DNA of 64,000 bases from Vibrio celticus (GTDB lineage Bacteria > Pseudomonadota > Gammaproteobacteria > Enterobacterales > Vibrionaceae): positions 930,001 through 994,000 of the forward strand of contig NZ_AP025463.1 in the NCBI RefSeq assembly GCF_024347335.1, read 5' to 3'. Numbering within the stretch: position 1 is the first letter of the stretch; every line of letters starts with the position of its first letter. Below the pieces are notes generated by a model. The model did not search any database, was not told the DNA's origin, and was given only the letters and a program-made list of their open reading frames with translations. Positions 34,434 through 42,160 of the stretch are shown here, piece by piece. The position numbers and the translations under genes were made by a program.

Positions 34434-35696
34434 ATGAGTCAACAACCTATTCCTCAAGCCACATCCTCTTTGGAGATGTGGCTTGATTATTTATCAAACA
34501 TCCACACAACCGCTATTGATCTTGGATTAGACCGAGTTCAGGCCGTCGCCTCTAAGGCAAACCTCACCAAACCTGCTCAACATGTTATTACTGTTGCCGG
34601 AACCAATGGCAAAGGCTCAACATGTGCATTGATGGAAGCGATTCTATTGGACGCTGGTTACTCAGTTGGTGTCTACAGCTCCCCTCACTTAATTCGCTAT
34701 AACGAACGTGTTCGTATCAACGGCCAAGATCTATCTGATGAAAAGCTGGTTCAGTCTTTCGATTTCATTGAGAAAGAGCGTGGCGAAATCAGCCTGAGCT
34801 TTTTCGAATATGGCACTTTAGCGGCGTTACGCGTATTTCAAACTGAAGCGGTTGATGTTGTGCTTTTAGAAGTGGGTTTAGGCGGGCGTTTAGACGCGAC
34901 CAATATCGTTGAGCATGATGTTTCTGTGATTACTAGTTTGGCTGTCGACCATGTTGACTGGCTAGGTGATGACATCAATGTGATTGGCTTTGAGAAAGCG
35001 GGCATTTATCGTAGCGGTAAACCCGCTATCTGTGGTCAACCCAAGCCACCGGCAACGGTTGCGGCACATGCTGATGATATTAAGGCTGAGTTCTACCAAG
35101 TCGGTATTCAATACACTTATGATGTTGACGGTGATACGTGGAACTGGCGCAGTGGTGCATTCCAACTAGAATCGCTACCTATTCCAAGCCTGCCGTTACC
35201 TAACGCTGCAACAGCGTTGATGGCATTGGGCACATCAGAGCTTAGTATTAGTGACGTGAACGTGGTTAACGGCATGAAGAATGCGCAGCTTCCTGGGCGT
35301 ATGCAGCAAATTAGCGAACAACCCGTGATTGTGCTGGATGTGGCGCACAACCCGCATTCTGCTGAATACTTTGCGCAGCAAGTTACTAAGAAGTATGCAG
35401 GTAAAAATTTACACGTTGTAGTCGCGATGCTTCATGACAAAGATATTCCAGCAACATTGGAAGTATTAGCACCAATCGCAACTCATTGGTACCCAGCTTC
35501 ATTGCAAGGGCCACGCGCAGCGACAGCTGCTGAATTGTGTCAAAGCCTACCTGAAGGCGTAGAGCAGCATTCAAACCCTGTCACAGCTTTTGAAGCGGCT
35601 TTAGCTTCTGTTAAAGGTGACGATGTTGTGTTGGTTGTCGGTTCTTTCCATACCGTGGGTGAAGTGTTGGAGCATTGGCAGAAAAAAGGAAACTAA
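34434..35696 (+). CDS. folC: Bifunctional folylpolyglutamate / dihydrofolate synthase
   Basis: 420 aa Mur-ligase-like enzyme that adds glutamate to dihydropteroate and tetrahydrofolates. The ATP-binding loop VAGTNGKGSTCALMEA is near residues 53-68. GLGGRLDATNIVEHDVSVIT near residue 146 and LDVAHNPHSAEYFAQQV near 300 are further signatures. ATG 34434 is 42 bases after accD. The stop codon is immediately followed by the dedD ATG (TAAATGG), so translation is probably coupled. Confidence 0.96.
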   Translation: MSQQPIPQATSSLEMWLDYLSNIHTTAIDLGLDRVQAVASKANLTKPAQHVITVAGTNGKGSTCALMEAILLDAGYSVGVYSSPHLIRYNERVRINGQDLSDEKLVQSFDFIEKERGEISLSFFEYGTLAALRVFQTEAVDVVLLEVGLGGRLDATNIVEHDVSVITSLAVDHVDWLGDDINVIGFEKAGIYRSGKPAICGQPKPPATVAAHADDIKAEFYQVGIQYTYDVDGDTWNWRSGAFQLESLPIPSLPLPNAATALMALGTSELSISDVNVVNGMKNAQLPGRMQQISEQPVIVLDVAHNPHSAEYFAQQVTKKYAGKNLHVVVAMLHDKDIPATLEVLAPIATHWYPASLQGPRAATAAELCQSLPEGVEQHSNPVTAFEAALASVKGDDVVLVVGSFHTVGEVLEHWQKKGN

Positions 35697-36272
35697 ATGG
35701 CAAGTAAATTCCAAAGCCGATTAGTCGGCACCATCATTTTAGTGGCCATTGGCGTGATTGTATTACCCGATGTGCTAGATGGTAAGAAGCTCCACTATAA
35801 AGAAGAGTTTGCAAGCATTCCGATTAAGCCTGAGCTTGATAGTAATGTTGAAGTGTTTGAAGTGCTCGATCCCGTTGAAGATCAGATAGCGCTACCAGAT
35901 TCTCCGGTTGAGCAAGTGGTTGAAAGTGGTCGTACTGATAATTCAAACACGCAAACCGCGTCTTCTTCCAATAATAAAGAAGTAGACAAAGTGGCAGTCG
36001 TGGTTAAGCCAGTACCGGAAAAAAATGAATACCAAGACAGTGCTTGGATTATTCAATTGATGGCTTTGAAGAATGCTGACAACGCAAAAAACGTTGTTAA
36101 GGATCTGCAAAAGCGTGGTTATCAGGCTCACACCAAGCAAGAAAAAACTTTTACGCGAGTAATTATTGGCCCGGATGTCTCTAAATCCAAACTTGAGCGA
36201 CAAATTAAGGAATTAGAAAAAATTACGGGTTCAAAAGGCCAGTTGCTCAAATTTAAACCGTTAAATCCATAA
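35697..36272 (+). CDS. dedD: DedD, SPOR-domain cell-division protein
   Basis: 191 aa. A short cytoplasmic start and one membrane helix (LVGTIILVAIGVIVLPDVL, residues 8-26) are followed by a disordered linker and a C-terminal SPOR domain (WIIQLMALKNADNAKNVVKD onward, about 120-190), which binds denuded glycan strands at the septum. It starts directly after the folC stop. DedD assists septal peptidoglycan synthesis. The stop lies against the PurR site of the next unit. Confidence 0.9.
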   Translation: MASKFQSRLVGTIILVAIGVIVLPDVLDGKKLHYKEEFASIPIKPELDSNVEVFEVLDPVEDQIALPDSPVEQVVESGRTDNSNTQTASSSNNKEVDKVAVVVKPVPEKNEYQDSAWIIQLMALKNADNAKNVVKDLQKRGYQAHTKQEKTFTRVIIGPDVSKSKLERQIKELEKITGSKGQLLKFKPLNP

Positions 36273-36286
36273 GAAAACGTTTGCGT
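36271..36286 (+). promoter_or_regulatory. PurR operator of cvpA-purF
   Basis: AAGAAAACGTTTGCGT matches ACGCAAACGTTTGCGT at 14 of 16 positions. A TTAAAAT -10-like element follows at about 36301. The same placement is known for E. coli cvpA-purF. Confidence 0.82.
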
Positions 36287-36333
36287 CAGCATTTTTTCTG
36301 TTAAAATGCGCGCCAACTTAAGATGAAGAATTC

Positions 36334-36825
36334 ATGAATTGGTTAGATTTTGTCATTTTAGGCGTGATCGGCTTCTCTGCCGTGATCAGTTTAGTTCGTG
36401 GTTTCGCTAAAGAAGCCTTGTCACTCGTTATTTGGTTTGGAGCATTTTTTATTGCTAGCCAGTACTACGCTAAATTAGCGATGTACTTCACCAATATCGA
36501 AGATGAGATGTTTCGAAACGGAACTGCGATAGCAGCATTGTTTGTTGCAACGTTAGTTGTGGGTGCCTTAGTTAACTATGTCATCGGTCAACTAGTTCAG
36601 AAAACAGGCCTGTCAGGTACAGACAGAATCCTCGGTGTCGTCTTTGGTGGCTTACGTGGTGTTTTGATTGTTTCTGCAGTGTTGTTTTTCATGGATGCGT
36701 TTACTGCATTCCCAAGTTCTGAGTGGTGGAAGAATTCGCAATTGGTTCCGGAATTTAGTCGAATCATTGCGCCATTCTTCGAGCATTTACAAGCAACATC
36801 TAGTTTCTTATCTGGCGCGCTCTAG
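36334..36825 (+). CDS. cvpA: CvpA-family membrane protein
   Basis: 163 aa with four hydrophobic spans (WLDFVILGVIGFSAVISLVR, LSLVIWFGAFFIASQYY, AIAALFVATLVVGALVNYVI, LRGVLIVSAVLFFMDAF). The family was named for colicin V production in E. coli, and its molecular role is not settled (envelope homeostasis, bile tolerance). It is 34 bases ahead of purF and shares its PurR-controlled promoter. Confidence 0.92.
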   Translation: MNWLDFVILGVIGFSAVISLVRGFAKEALSLVIWFGAFFIASQYYAKLAMYFTNIEDEMFRNGTAIAALFVATLVVGALVNYVIGQLVQKTGLSGTDRILGVVFGGLRGVLIVSAVLFFMDAFTAFPSSEWWKNSQLVPEFSRIIAPFFEHLQATSSFLSGAL

Positions 36826-36859
36826 CGCCAGTTAATGTCGAAAAATCGAGGATTAGGAC

Positions 36860-38374
36860 ATGTGTGGTATTGTTGGAATCGTGGGTTCAACACCTGTAAA
36901 CCAGTCTATTTATGACGCTTTAACGGTATTGCAGCATCGTGGCCAAGATGCCGCTGGTATTTGTACCATAGAAAGCAATCGTTTCCGTCTGCGTAAGGCG
37001 AACGGTTTAGTAAAAGATGTTTTTGAAGCAAAACACATGCAGCGCCTACAAGGTGAAGTTGGTATTGGCCATGTTCGTTATCCTACTGCGGGTAGTTCAA
37101 GTGCGTCTGAAGCTCAGCCTTTCTACGTAAACTCTCCTTTTGGCATTACGTTGGCGCACAACGGTAACCTGACGAACGCAAACGAAGTTCGTGAGAAGTT
37201 GTTCGAAAAAGACCGTCGTCATGTAAACACAACCTCTGACTCTGAAGTTCTACTGAACGTATTAGCTCATGAGATCGATACCGTTAAAGGTAACGTAACT
37301 TCAGATGACGTTTTCCGCGCTGTGGCAAATGTGCACCGTACAATTCGTGGTGCTTACGCGGTAACTGCGATGATCATCGGCCACGGTATGATCGCATTCC
37401 GTGACCCACATGGTATTCGTCCACTGTGTCTTGGTAAGCGTGAAGTTCAAGGTAAAACAGAGTACATGGTTGCGTCTGAATCCGTAGCACTCGATGCTGT
37501 TGGTTTCGACTTCATGCGCGACGTAGCGCCAGGTGAAGCTATCTACGCAACGTTCGACGGTGAGCTTTTCACTAAGCAATGCGCAGACAATCCACAACTG
37601 AACCCATGTATCTTTGAGTTTGTATACTTTGCACGCCCAGATTCATTCATCGACAAAATCTCGGTTTACAGCGCACGCGTTGAGATGGGTGAGATGCTTG
37701 GTAAGCGTATTAAAGAAGAGTACGCAGACTTAGATATTGATGTGGTTATCCCAATCCCTGAAACATCAAACGATATTGCGCTACGAATCGCTCAAGCGAT
37801 CAATAAGCCATACCGTCAAGGTTTCGTGAAAAACCGCTATGTTGGTCGCACGTTCATCATGCCAGGTCAGCAACAGCGTAAGAAGTCGGTTCGCCGTAAG
37901 CTCAACGCAATTCGCTCTGAGTTTAAAGGTAAGAACGTTCTTCTGGTTGACGACTCTATCGTTCGCGGCACAACATCAGAGCAAATCATTGAGATGGCTC
38001 GTGATTCTGGCGCAAACAAGGTTTTCATGGTTTCAGCGGCTCCAGAGGTTCGCTTCCCTAACGTTTACGGCATTGATATGCCGAGCGCGACAGAGCTGAT
38101 TGCTCATGGTCGTGATAACGAAACGATTTGTAAGCAGATTGGCGCAGACGCCTTGATTTTCCAAACGCTACCAGATCTGATTTCTGCAGTGGGCATGGGC
38201 AATCAAGACATCTCTCGTTTCGATACTTCTGTATTTAACGGCGAGTATGTAACGGGCGATATCGACCAAGCGTACCTAGATTTCCTAGACTCTTTACGTA
38301 ATGACGACTCAAAGGTTCAACGTGAGATTCAACAAGATCTTGCTAACTTAGAGTTACACAACGAAGGCGCTTAA
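36860..38374 (+). CDS. purF: Amidophosphoribosyltransferase
   Basis: 504 aa. After removal of Met1, Cys2 of MCGIVGIVGS is the glutaminase nucleophile. The glutaminase domain (about 2-240) is followed by a phosphoribosyltransferase domain with the PRPP loop VLLVDDSIVRGTTSEQI near residue 362. It makes 5-phosphoribosylamine, the committed step of purine synthesis. It forms an operon with cvpA. Confidence 0.97.
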   Translation: MCGIVGIVGSTPVNQSIYDALTVLQHRGQDAAGICTIESNRFRLRKANGLVKDVFEAKHMQRLQGEVGIGHVRYPTAGSSSASEAQPFYVNSPFGITLAHNGNLTNANEVREKLFEKDRRHVNTTSDSEVLLNVLAHEIDTVKGNVTSDDVFRAVANVHRTIRGAYAVTAMIIGHGMIAFRDPHGIRPLCLGKREVQGKTEYMVASESVALDAVGFDFMRDVAPGEAIYATFDGELFTKQCADNPQLNPCIFEFVYFARPDSFIDKISVYSARVEMGEMLGKRIKEEYADLDIDVVIPIPETSNDIALRIAQAINKPYRQGFVKNRYVGRTFIMPGQQQRKKSVRRKLNAIRSEFKGKNVLLVDDSIVRGTTSEQIIEMARDSGANKVFMVSAAPEVRFPNVYGIDMPSATELIAHGRDNETICKQIGADALIFQTLPDLISAVGMGNQDISRFDTSVFNGEYVTGDIDQAYLDFLDSLRNDDSKVQREIQQDLANLELHNEGA

Positions 38375-38403
38375 TTAGCGTTTCGTCAGTAATAAAGAGT
38401 TTT

Positions 38404-38429
38404 GCTAGCAATGATTCATTATTGCTAGC
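38404..38429. other. Inverted repeat after purF
   Basis: GCTAGCAAT and ATTGCTAGC form a perfect 9-bp stem with an 8-base loop just ahead of the purF terminator. Purpose unknown; it may protect the mRNA 3' end. Confidence 0.5.
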
Positions 38430-38443
38430 GATACAGAAAATAA

Positions 38444-38473
38444 AAAACCAGAGCATTGGCTCTGGTTTTTTTG
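38444..38473. terminator. Terminator between purF and aphB
   Basis: AAAAACCAGAGC and GCTCTGGTTTTT pair around a 4-base loop. The symmetric A/T tracts suit both convergent genes. Confidence 0.92.
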
Positions 38474-38495
38474 TTTGTGGAGAAGGGGATTGACC

Positions 38496-39371
38496 TTAAT
38501 GAATGTGGTACGCGATCACAAAATCAATAAACAATCTCACTTTCTCTGGTAGATGGTCTTTGTGGTTATAAAGCATGTAGATATCACGAGGGTTGGCGCT
38601 CCAGTCTTCTAAGACTTGCACTAAGCTGCCATCTTCAATGTATTCACGAATCATCACGTCAGGCATTAGGGTGATACCTAGGCCTTCTGAGCACGCTTGT
38701 CTCACGACATTAAGCGCATTGGCGTTGAAACGACCTTTCTCGCTATTTACCACTGTCTCTTCATTCGAATTACTCAGCTGCCATTTAATCAGCGGGTAGC
38801 CTTTGAGTAGCGAATGGTTCGCTAGCTCTTCAGCATGGCTTGGAGCTGGGTTCTTCGCTAAGTACTCAGGGCTCGCGATAAGAATATCTTTGACTTCACT
38901 GATTTTTCGAGCGATTAGGCTTGAATCACGCTGCGGGCCGACACGGAAAATTACGTCCCACTCAGTTGGATCCAGCTGATCCGCTTGGTTGTTCATCATC
39001 AGCTCAATATTGATATCAGGGTATTGAGTCATGAATTCACTGAACATTGGCATCATCATGCGCTTTGTCAGATTTGAAGGTGCCGTAATACGAATCTTAC
39101 CGGAAGCGCCTTTGCACACGTCAGTTAACTCTTCTGCAGTAGAAGAGAGACGTTGCAATAGCGGAGAGCATTCATTGAAGAAACGTTCGCCTGCCTCTGT
39201 TAAAGAAAGTTTACGCGCGTGTCTATTGAGAAGCCTAAGGTTCAAAGAATCTTCTAAGGCTTGGATGCGTCGTGTGATGGTCGCAACCGGAATCATAGTC
39301 TTGCGCGATGTTGCGGTGTAGCTCCCATTTTCAACGACGAGTCGAAAGAGGTTTAAATCATCTAATTTCAT
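38496..39371 (-). CDS. aphB: AphB-type LysR regulator
   Basis: 291 aa, from MKLDDLNLFRLVVENGSYTA. The sequence closely follows V. cholerae AphB as I remember it (TMIPVATITRRIQALEDSLN, NLTKRMMMPMF, DPTEWDVIFRVGPQRDSSLI, NPRDIYMLYNHKDH), and the neighbours are also those of V. cholerae aphB. The winged helix-turn-helix is at about 1-60 and the effector domain from about 90. AphB activates tcpPH with AphA in V. cholerae and responds to low oxygen and acid through a cysteine. Cys68, Cys86 and Cys227 are the cysteines here. In non-cholera vibrios it regulates other acid and virulence genes. A four-codon upstream start (39383) is possible. Confidence 0.88.
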   Translation of the reverse strand: MKLDDLNLFRLVVENGSYTATSRKTMIPVATITRRIQALEDSLNLRLLNRHARKLSLTEAGERFFNECSPLLQRLSSTAEELTDVCKGASGKIRITAPSNLTKRMMMPMFSEFMTQYPDINIELMMNNQADQLDPTEWDVIFRVGPQRDSSLIARKISEVKDILIASPEYLAKNPAPSHAEELANHSLLKGYPLIKWQLSNSNEETVVNSEKGRFNANALNVVRQACSEGLGITLMPDVMIREYIEDGSLVQVLEDWSANPRDIYMLYNHKDHLPEKVRLFIDFVIAYHIH

Positions 39372-39599
39372 AAATCCAGACACATTTGTTTACAATCTCA
39401 TCTAATTTATACGTAACAGTGAGATCAATGTTTGCGTTACGTCAACTCGTTGCACTATTTACAAGTATTCCAACCCTCGTCACGAATTACCAGTAAAGAG
39501 TGCAAATTTGTGTATTTAACATTTTATTACTAAGTTTTATATTAGTTCTTAGAACAGATAACAATAATAATTCGACTTAGTTTTGTGAGGTTATAGATT

Positions 39600-40703
39600 A
39601 TGTACAAAACTCACAGTCAGCCAGTAATGACCTCGGCTCAGGAAGTAATTAACCAAAAATGCGTGATGTTGGTTGATGATGATCCTATTTTTCGCCGTAT
39701 AACTAGCGCGTACCTAGACAAGGTCGGTTATAGAGTGGTTGAGGCTGAAAATGGACTGGACGCTTTGCAGAAACTTAGAGACTCAGCGCCAGATTTAATT
39801 GTGTGTGACTTATCAATGCCAATACTTGATGGCATCGAGCTTGTGGAAGAGCTCAGTTTAGAGTACCCGTCACTGCCTATGATCGTGGTGTCCGGCACTG
39901 ATGATATGTCTGATGTGGCGAAAGCCTTGCGATTTGGTATTAAAGACTTCTTGGCGAAGCCGTTAGAGGATCACCGCCACCTAGGAAGTGCGATTGCGAA
40001 TACATTGACAGATTCGTTCGATAACATTTCAGACCAACGAGATTTTTCGAGTCAGTGGTTCTGTGTGGATGACGGGGGAGAGATCCCTGAAGACCAAGAA
40101 CTGCATTGGCATCTGAATTACCTTCAAGATAACCCAAGCGCAGCAAAAGACTTACTGCATGCGTTGCTTCCAGAGAAAGATACGCGACAAGGCTCTTGGC
40201 GTTGCAGTTACCGTTTACTGCAATCAACAGAGATGATGCCACTTGTGTTTGATTATGCGTGGATGATGAACGGGCAGTTTGCTTTTTACCTCGTCGATTC
40301 ATCGTCTTCTGATAATGGCGGCTCCGCGACAACATTGTTAGTGAGAGCGCTGTTCCACGATTACATAAGAAACAGAAAAGATTTTAATGTTGATCTCAAA
40401 GATATTGCTGAGATCTTAGAGAAGGGGATTCGTTGCTCTAAATGCTCCACCCCAGTGAATGCCTTGTTTGGTGTTGCAGACCTTGCCGAGGGAACCATCT
40501 CCATTTTGCCTGCGGGTCTAGACGGGCAATGGTCGAATGGTGAATTGAATCAATATATTGCAGCAGGTGAGCGCTTGGGCGAGAACTGCAAGAAGAACTT
40601 TATTACGCGGGACCTTCCGATCGAACAGGGCTGCCAACTGTCGTTGAGCCTACTTGGATCGGCAAGTTTTAGTTTAGACATACACCAAGGGTCTACCGAT
40701 TAA
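39600..40703 (+). CDS. Response regulator with PP2C-like output (RssB-like)
   Basis: 367 aa. The receiver domain (about residues 21-140) has the acidic pocket VDDDPIFRR, the phosphorylatable Asp in IVCDLSMPILDG, the conserved Thr/Ser in VVSGTDD and Lys in DFLAKPLED. The C-terminal half resembles the degenerate PP2C-like domain of RssB (FAFYLVDSSSSDNGGSATTL, LFGVADLAEGTISILPAG). RssB hands RpoS to ClpXP for degradation; the equivalent V. cholerae gene sits next to aphB as here. No kinase partner is encoded nearby. It is divergent from aphB with about 230 bases between the starts. Confidence 0.8.
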   Translation: MYKTHSQPVMTSAQEVINQKCVMLVDDDPIFRRITSAYLDKVGYRVVEAENGLDALQKLRDSAPDLIVCDLSMPILDGIELVEELSLEYPSLPMIVVSGTDDMSDVAKALRFGIKDFLAKPLEDHRHLGSAIANTLTDSFDNISDQRDFSSQWFCVDDGGEIPEDQELHWHLNYLQDNPSAAKDLLHALLPEKDTRQGSWRCSYRLLQSTEMMPLVFDYAWMMNGQFAFYLVDSSSSDNGGSATTLLVRALFHDYIRNRKDFNVDLKDIAEILEKGIRCSKCSTPVNALFGVADLAEGTISILPAGLDGQWSNGELNQYIAAGERLGENCKKNFITRDLPIEQGCQLSLSLLGSASFSLDIHQGSTD

Positions 40704-40851
40704 CCCTATATTTCCTCGGTTTTTGTGAATAATTGATTAAGGTATAGTTGCGCAAATGGTGTGGCTATGCCTTTTTTGTTAAATGTCGATTTAGCAAAGC
40801 GGGTTTGGTTCGCCGGATACTTACCTTTACTAACAAAAACAAGAAGCAATC

Positions 40852-40989
40852 ATGGCAGATAACAAAGACTTTCAAGACCCGTTTAATGTATTCTACTTTT
40901 TAGGATTTTTAGCCGCATTTTTAATGATTCCATTGCTACCAGCAACACTTACGTTGATCCGTGTATTTAATGGTTACGCAACATTCTAG
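40852..40989 (+). CDS. Small single-span membrane protein, 45 aa
   Basis: MADNKDFQDPFNVFYFLGFL leads into a hydrophobic stretch AAFLMIPLLPATLTLI and ends RVFNGYATF. The ATG follows AAGAAGC, the frame fills exactly the gap between the RssB-like gene and ybaN, and ybaN follows with a strong ribosome-binding site 40 bases later. I do not recognise a family. The compact hydrophobic core and polar start argue for a real membrane protein. Confidence 0.7.
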   Translation: MADNKDFQDPFNVFYFLGFLAAFLMIPLLPATLTLIRVFNGYATF

Positions 40990-41036
40990 TTAAGCTGTCG
41001 TCGCCGATTGGTGACAGCTAACTCAAGGAGGCCACA

Positions 41037-41435
41037 ATTAGCGTTCGAGTTTTAAGCCTCAATATTGCTGGTGGCCTTTGTATATTTCTCGCAGTTCTAG
41101 GGATAGTTTTGCCCGTTCTGCCAACCACTCCTTTTCTCCTTCTTGCCAGCGCATGCTTCATGCGAAGCAATCCGAAAGTTCATAAATGGATGCATGAGCA
41201 CAAAACGCTGGGTCCTTTGTTGAACAATTGGTATCAACACGGTGCCGTCACCAAACAAGTTAAAACGCGTGGCGTATTCTTTATCTTGTTGAGTTTTGCG
41301 TTATCCATCTACTTTGCCCCTATCATTTGGGTCAAGGCTTTCCTAATTTGCGTACTTGTTATTCTTCTCACATGGTTTATGCGACTTCCAACCCATGAGT
41401 TGGTTGCTGACAGCAAAGAAAATCACTACCATTAA
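41037..41435 (+). CDS. ybaN: YbaN-family (DUF454) inner-membrane protein with apparent ATT start
   Basis: 132 aa if translation starts at ATT 41037. The family signature LPVLPTTPFLLLASACFMRS follows residue 24. The first membrane helix (VLSLNIAGGLCIFLAVLGIV) lies upstream of the first conventional start (TTG 41109), so that start would remove it. The frame opens after a TAA at 41019 and has no ATG, GTG or TTG before 41109. A consensus AAGGAGG ends 5 bases ahead of ATT, ideal spacing. Function of the family is unknown; in E. coli it also neighbours apt and dnaX. Confidence 0.85.
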   Translation: MSVRVLSLNIAGGLCIFLAVLGIVLPVLPTTPFLLLASACFMRSNPKVHKWMHEHKTLGPLLNNWYQHGAVTKQVKTRGVFFILLSFALSIYFAPIIWVKAFLICVLVILLTWFMRLPTHELVADSKENHYH

Positions 41436-41596
41436 GCCAGTGTGCCTGCTTGTATAGCGGGCGTTTATTATTTCAGCAATCAGAGTTATGACTCTTGTTG
41501 CAATGAATACCAATCGTACCTTTCCTTAATTCCAAGCGTTGATGTTTGATTCGTTAACGAGAGTTTGGAAAGCGGCCTAATGAAGTGCATAAGATT

Positions 41597-42142
41597 ATGA
41601 ACACAGAAAAAATCTCTCTGATCAAAGCAAGCATCAAAAGCATTCCTGATTACCCTAAAGCGGGTATTTTGTTCCGTGACGTAACAAGCTTGATGGAAGA
41701 TCCAGCAGCTTACAAAGCGACGATCGAACTGCTAGCGGAAACATACAAGGACATGGGCTTTACTAAGATCGTTGGTACTGAAGCTCGTGGTTTCCTATTT
41801 GGTGCGCCTCTTGCACTTGAGCTAGGTGTTGGCTTCATTCCTGTTCGTAAGCCGGGCAAACTGCCTCGTCAAACTGTGGCACAATCTTATGAGCTTGAGT
41901 ACGGCACCGACACTCTAGAAATCCATACTGATGCTATCGTTGAAGGCGATAAAGTGTTGATGGTTGATGATTTGCTAGCAACGGGCGGTACGATTGAAGC
42001 AACAACAAAGTTGATTCGTCAGCTTGGTGGTGTGGTAGAACACGCTGCATTTGTTATTAACCTTCCAGAAATCGGTGGTGACAAGCGCTTACAAGGCTTA
42101 GGTCTAGAAGTGTTTAGCATCTGCGAATTCGACGGTCATTAA
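41597..42142 (+). CDS. apt: Adenine phosphoribosyltransferase
   Basis: 181 aa from ATG 41597 (MNTEKISLIKASIKSIPDYP), the standard length; an in-frame GTG lies 12 bases upstream. It salvages adenine to AMP with PRPP. The PRPP-binding loop VLMVDDLLATGGTIEATTKL is near residue 120, and GTEARGFLFGAPLALELGVG near 58. dnaX follows 18 bases after the stop, as in E. coli. Confidence 0.96.
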   Translation: MNTEKISLIKASIKSIPDYPKAGILFRDVTSLMEDPAAYKATIELLAETYKDMGFTKIVGTEARGFLFGAPLALELGVGFIPVRKPGKLPRQTVAQSYELEYGTDTLEIHTDAIVEGDKVLMVDDLLATGGTIEATTKLIRQLGGVVEHAAFVINLPEIGGDKRLQGLGLEVFSICEFDGH

Positions 42143-42160
42143 TCCTTTTCGGAATTATTC

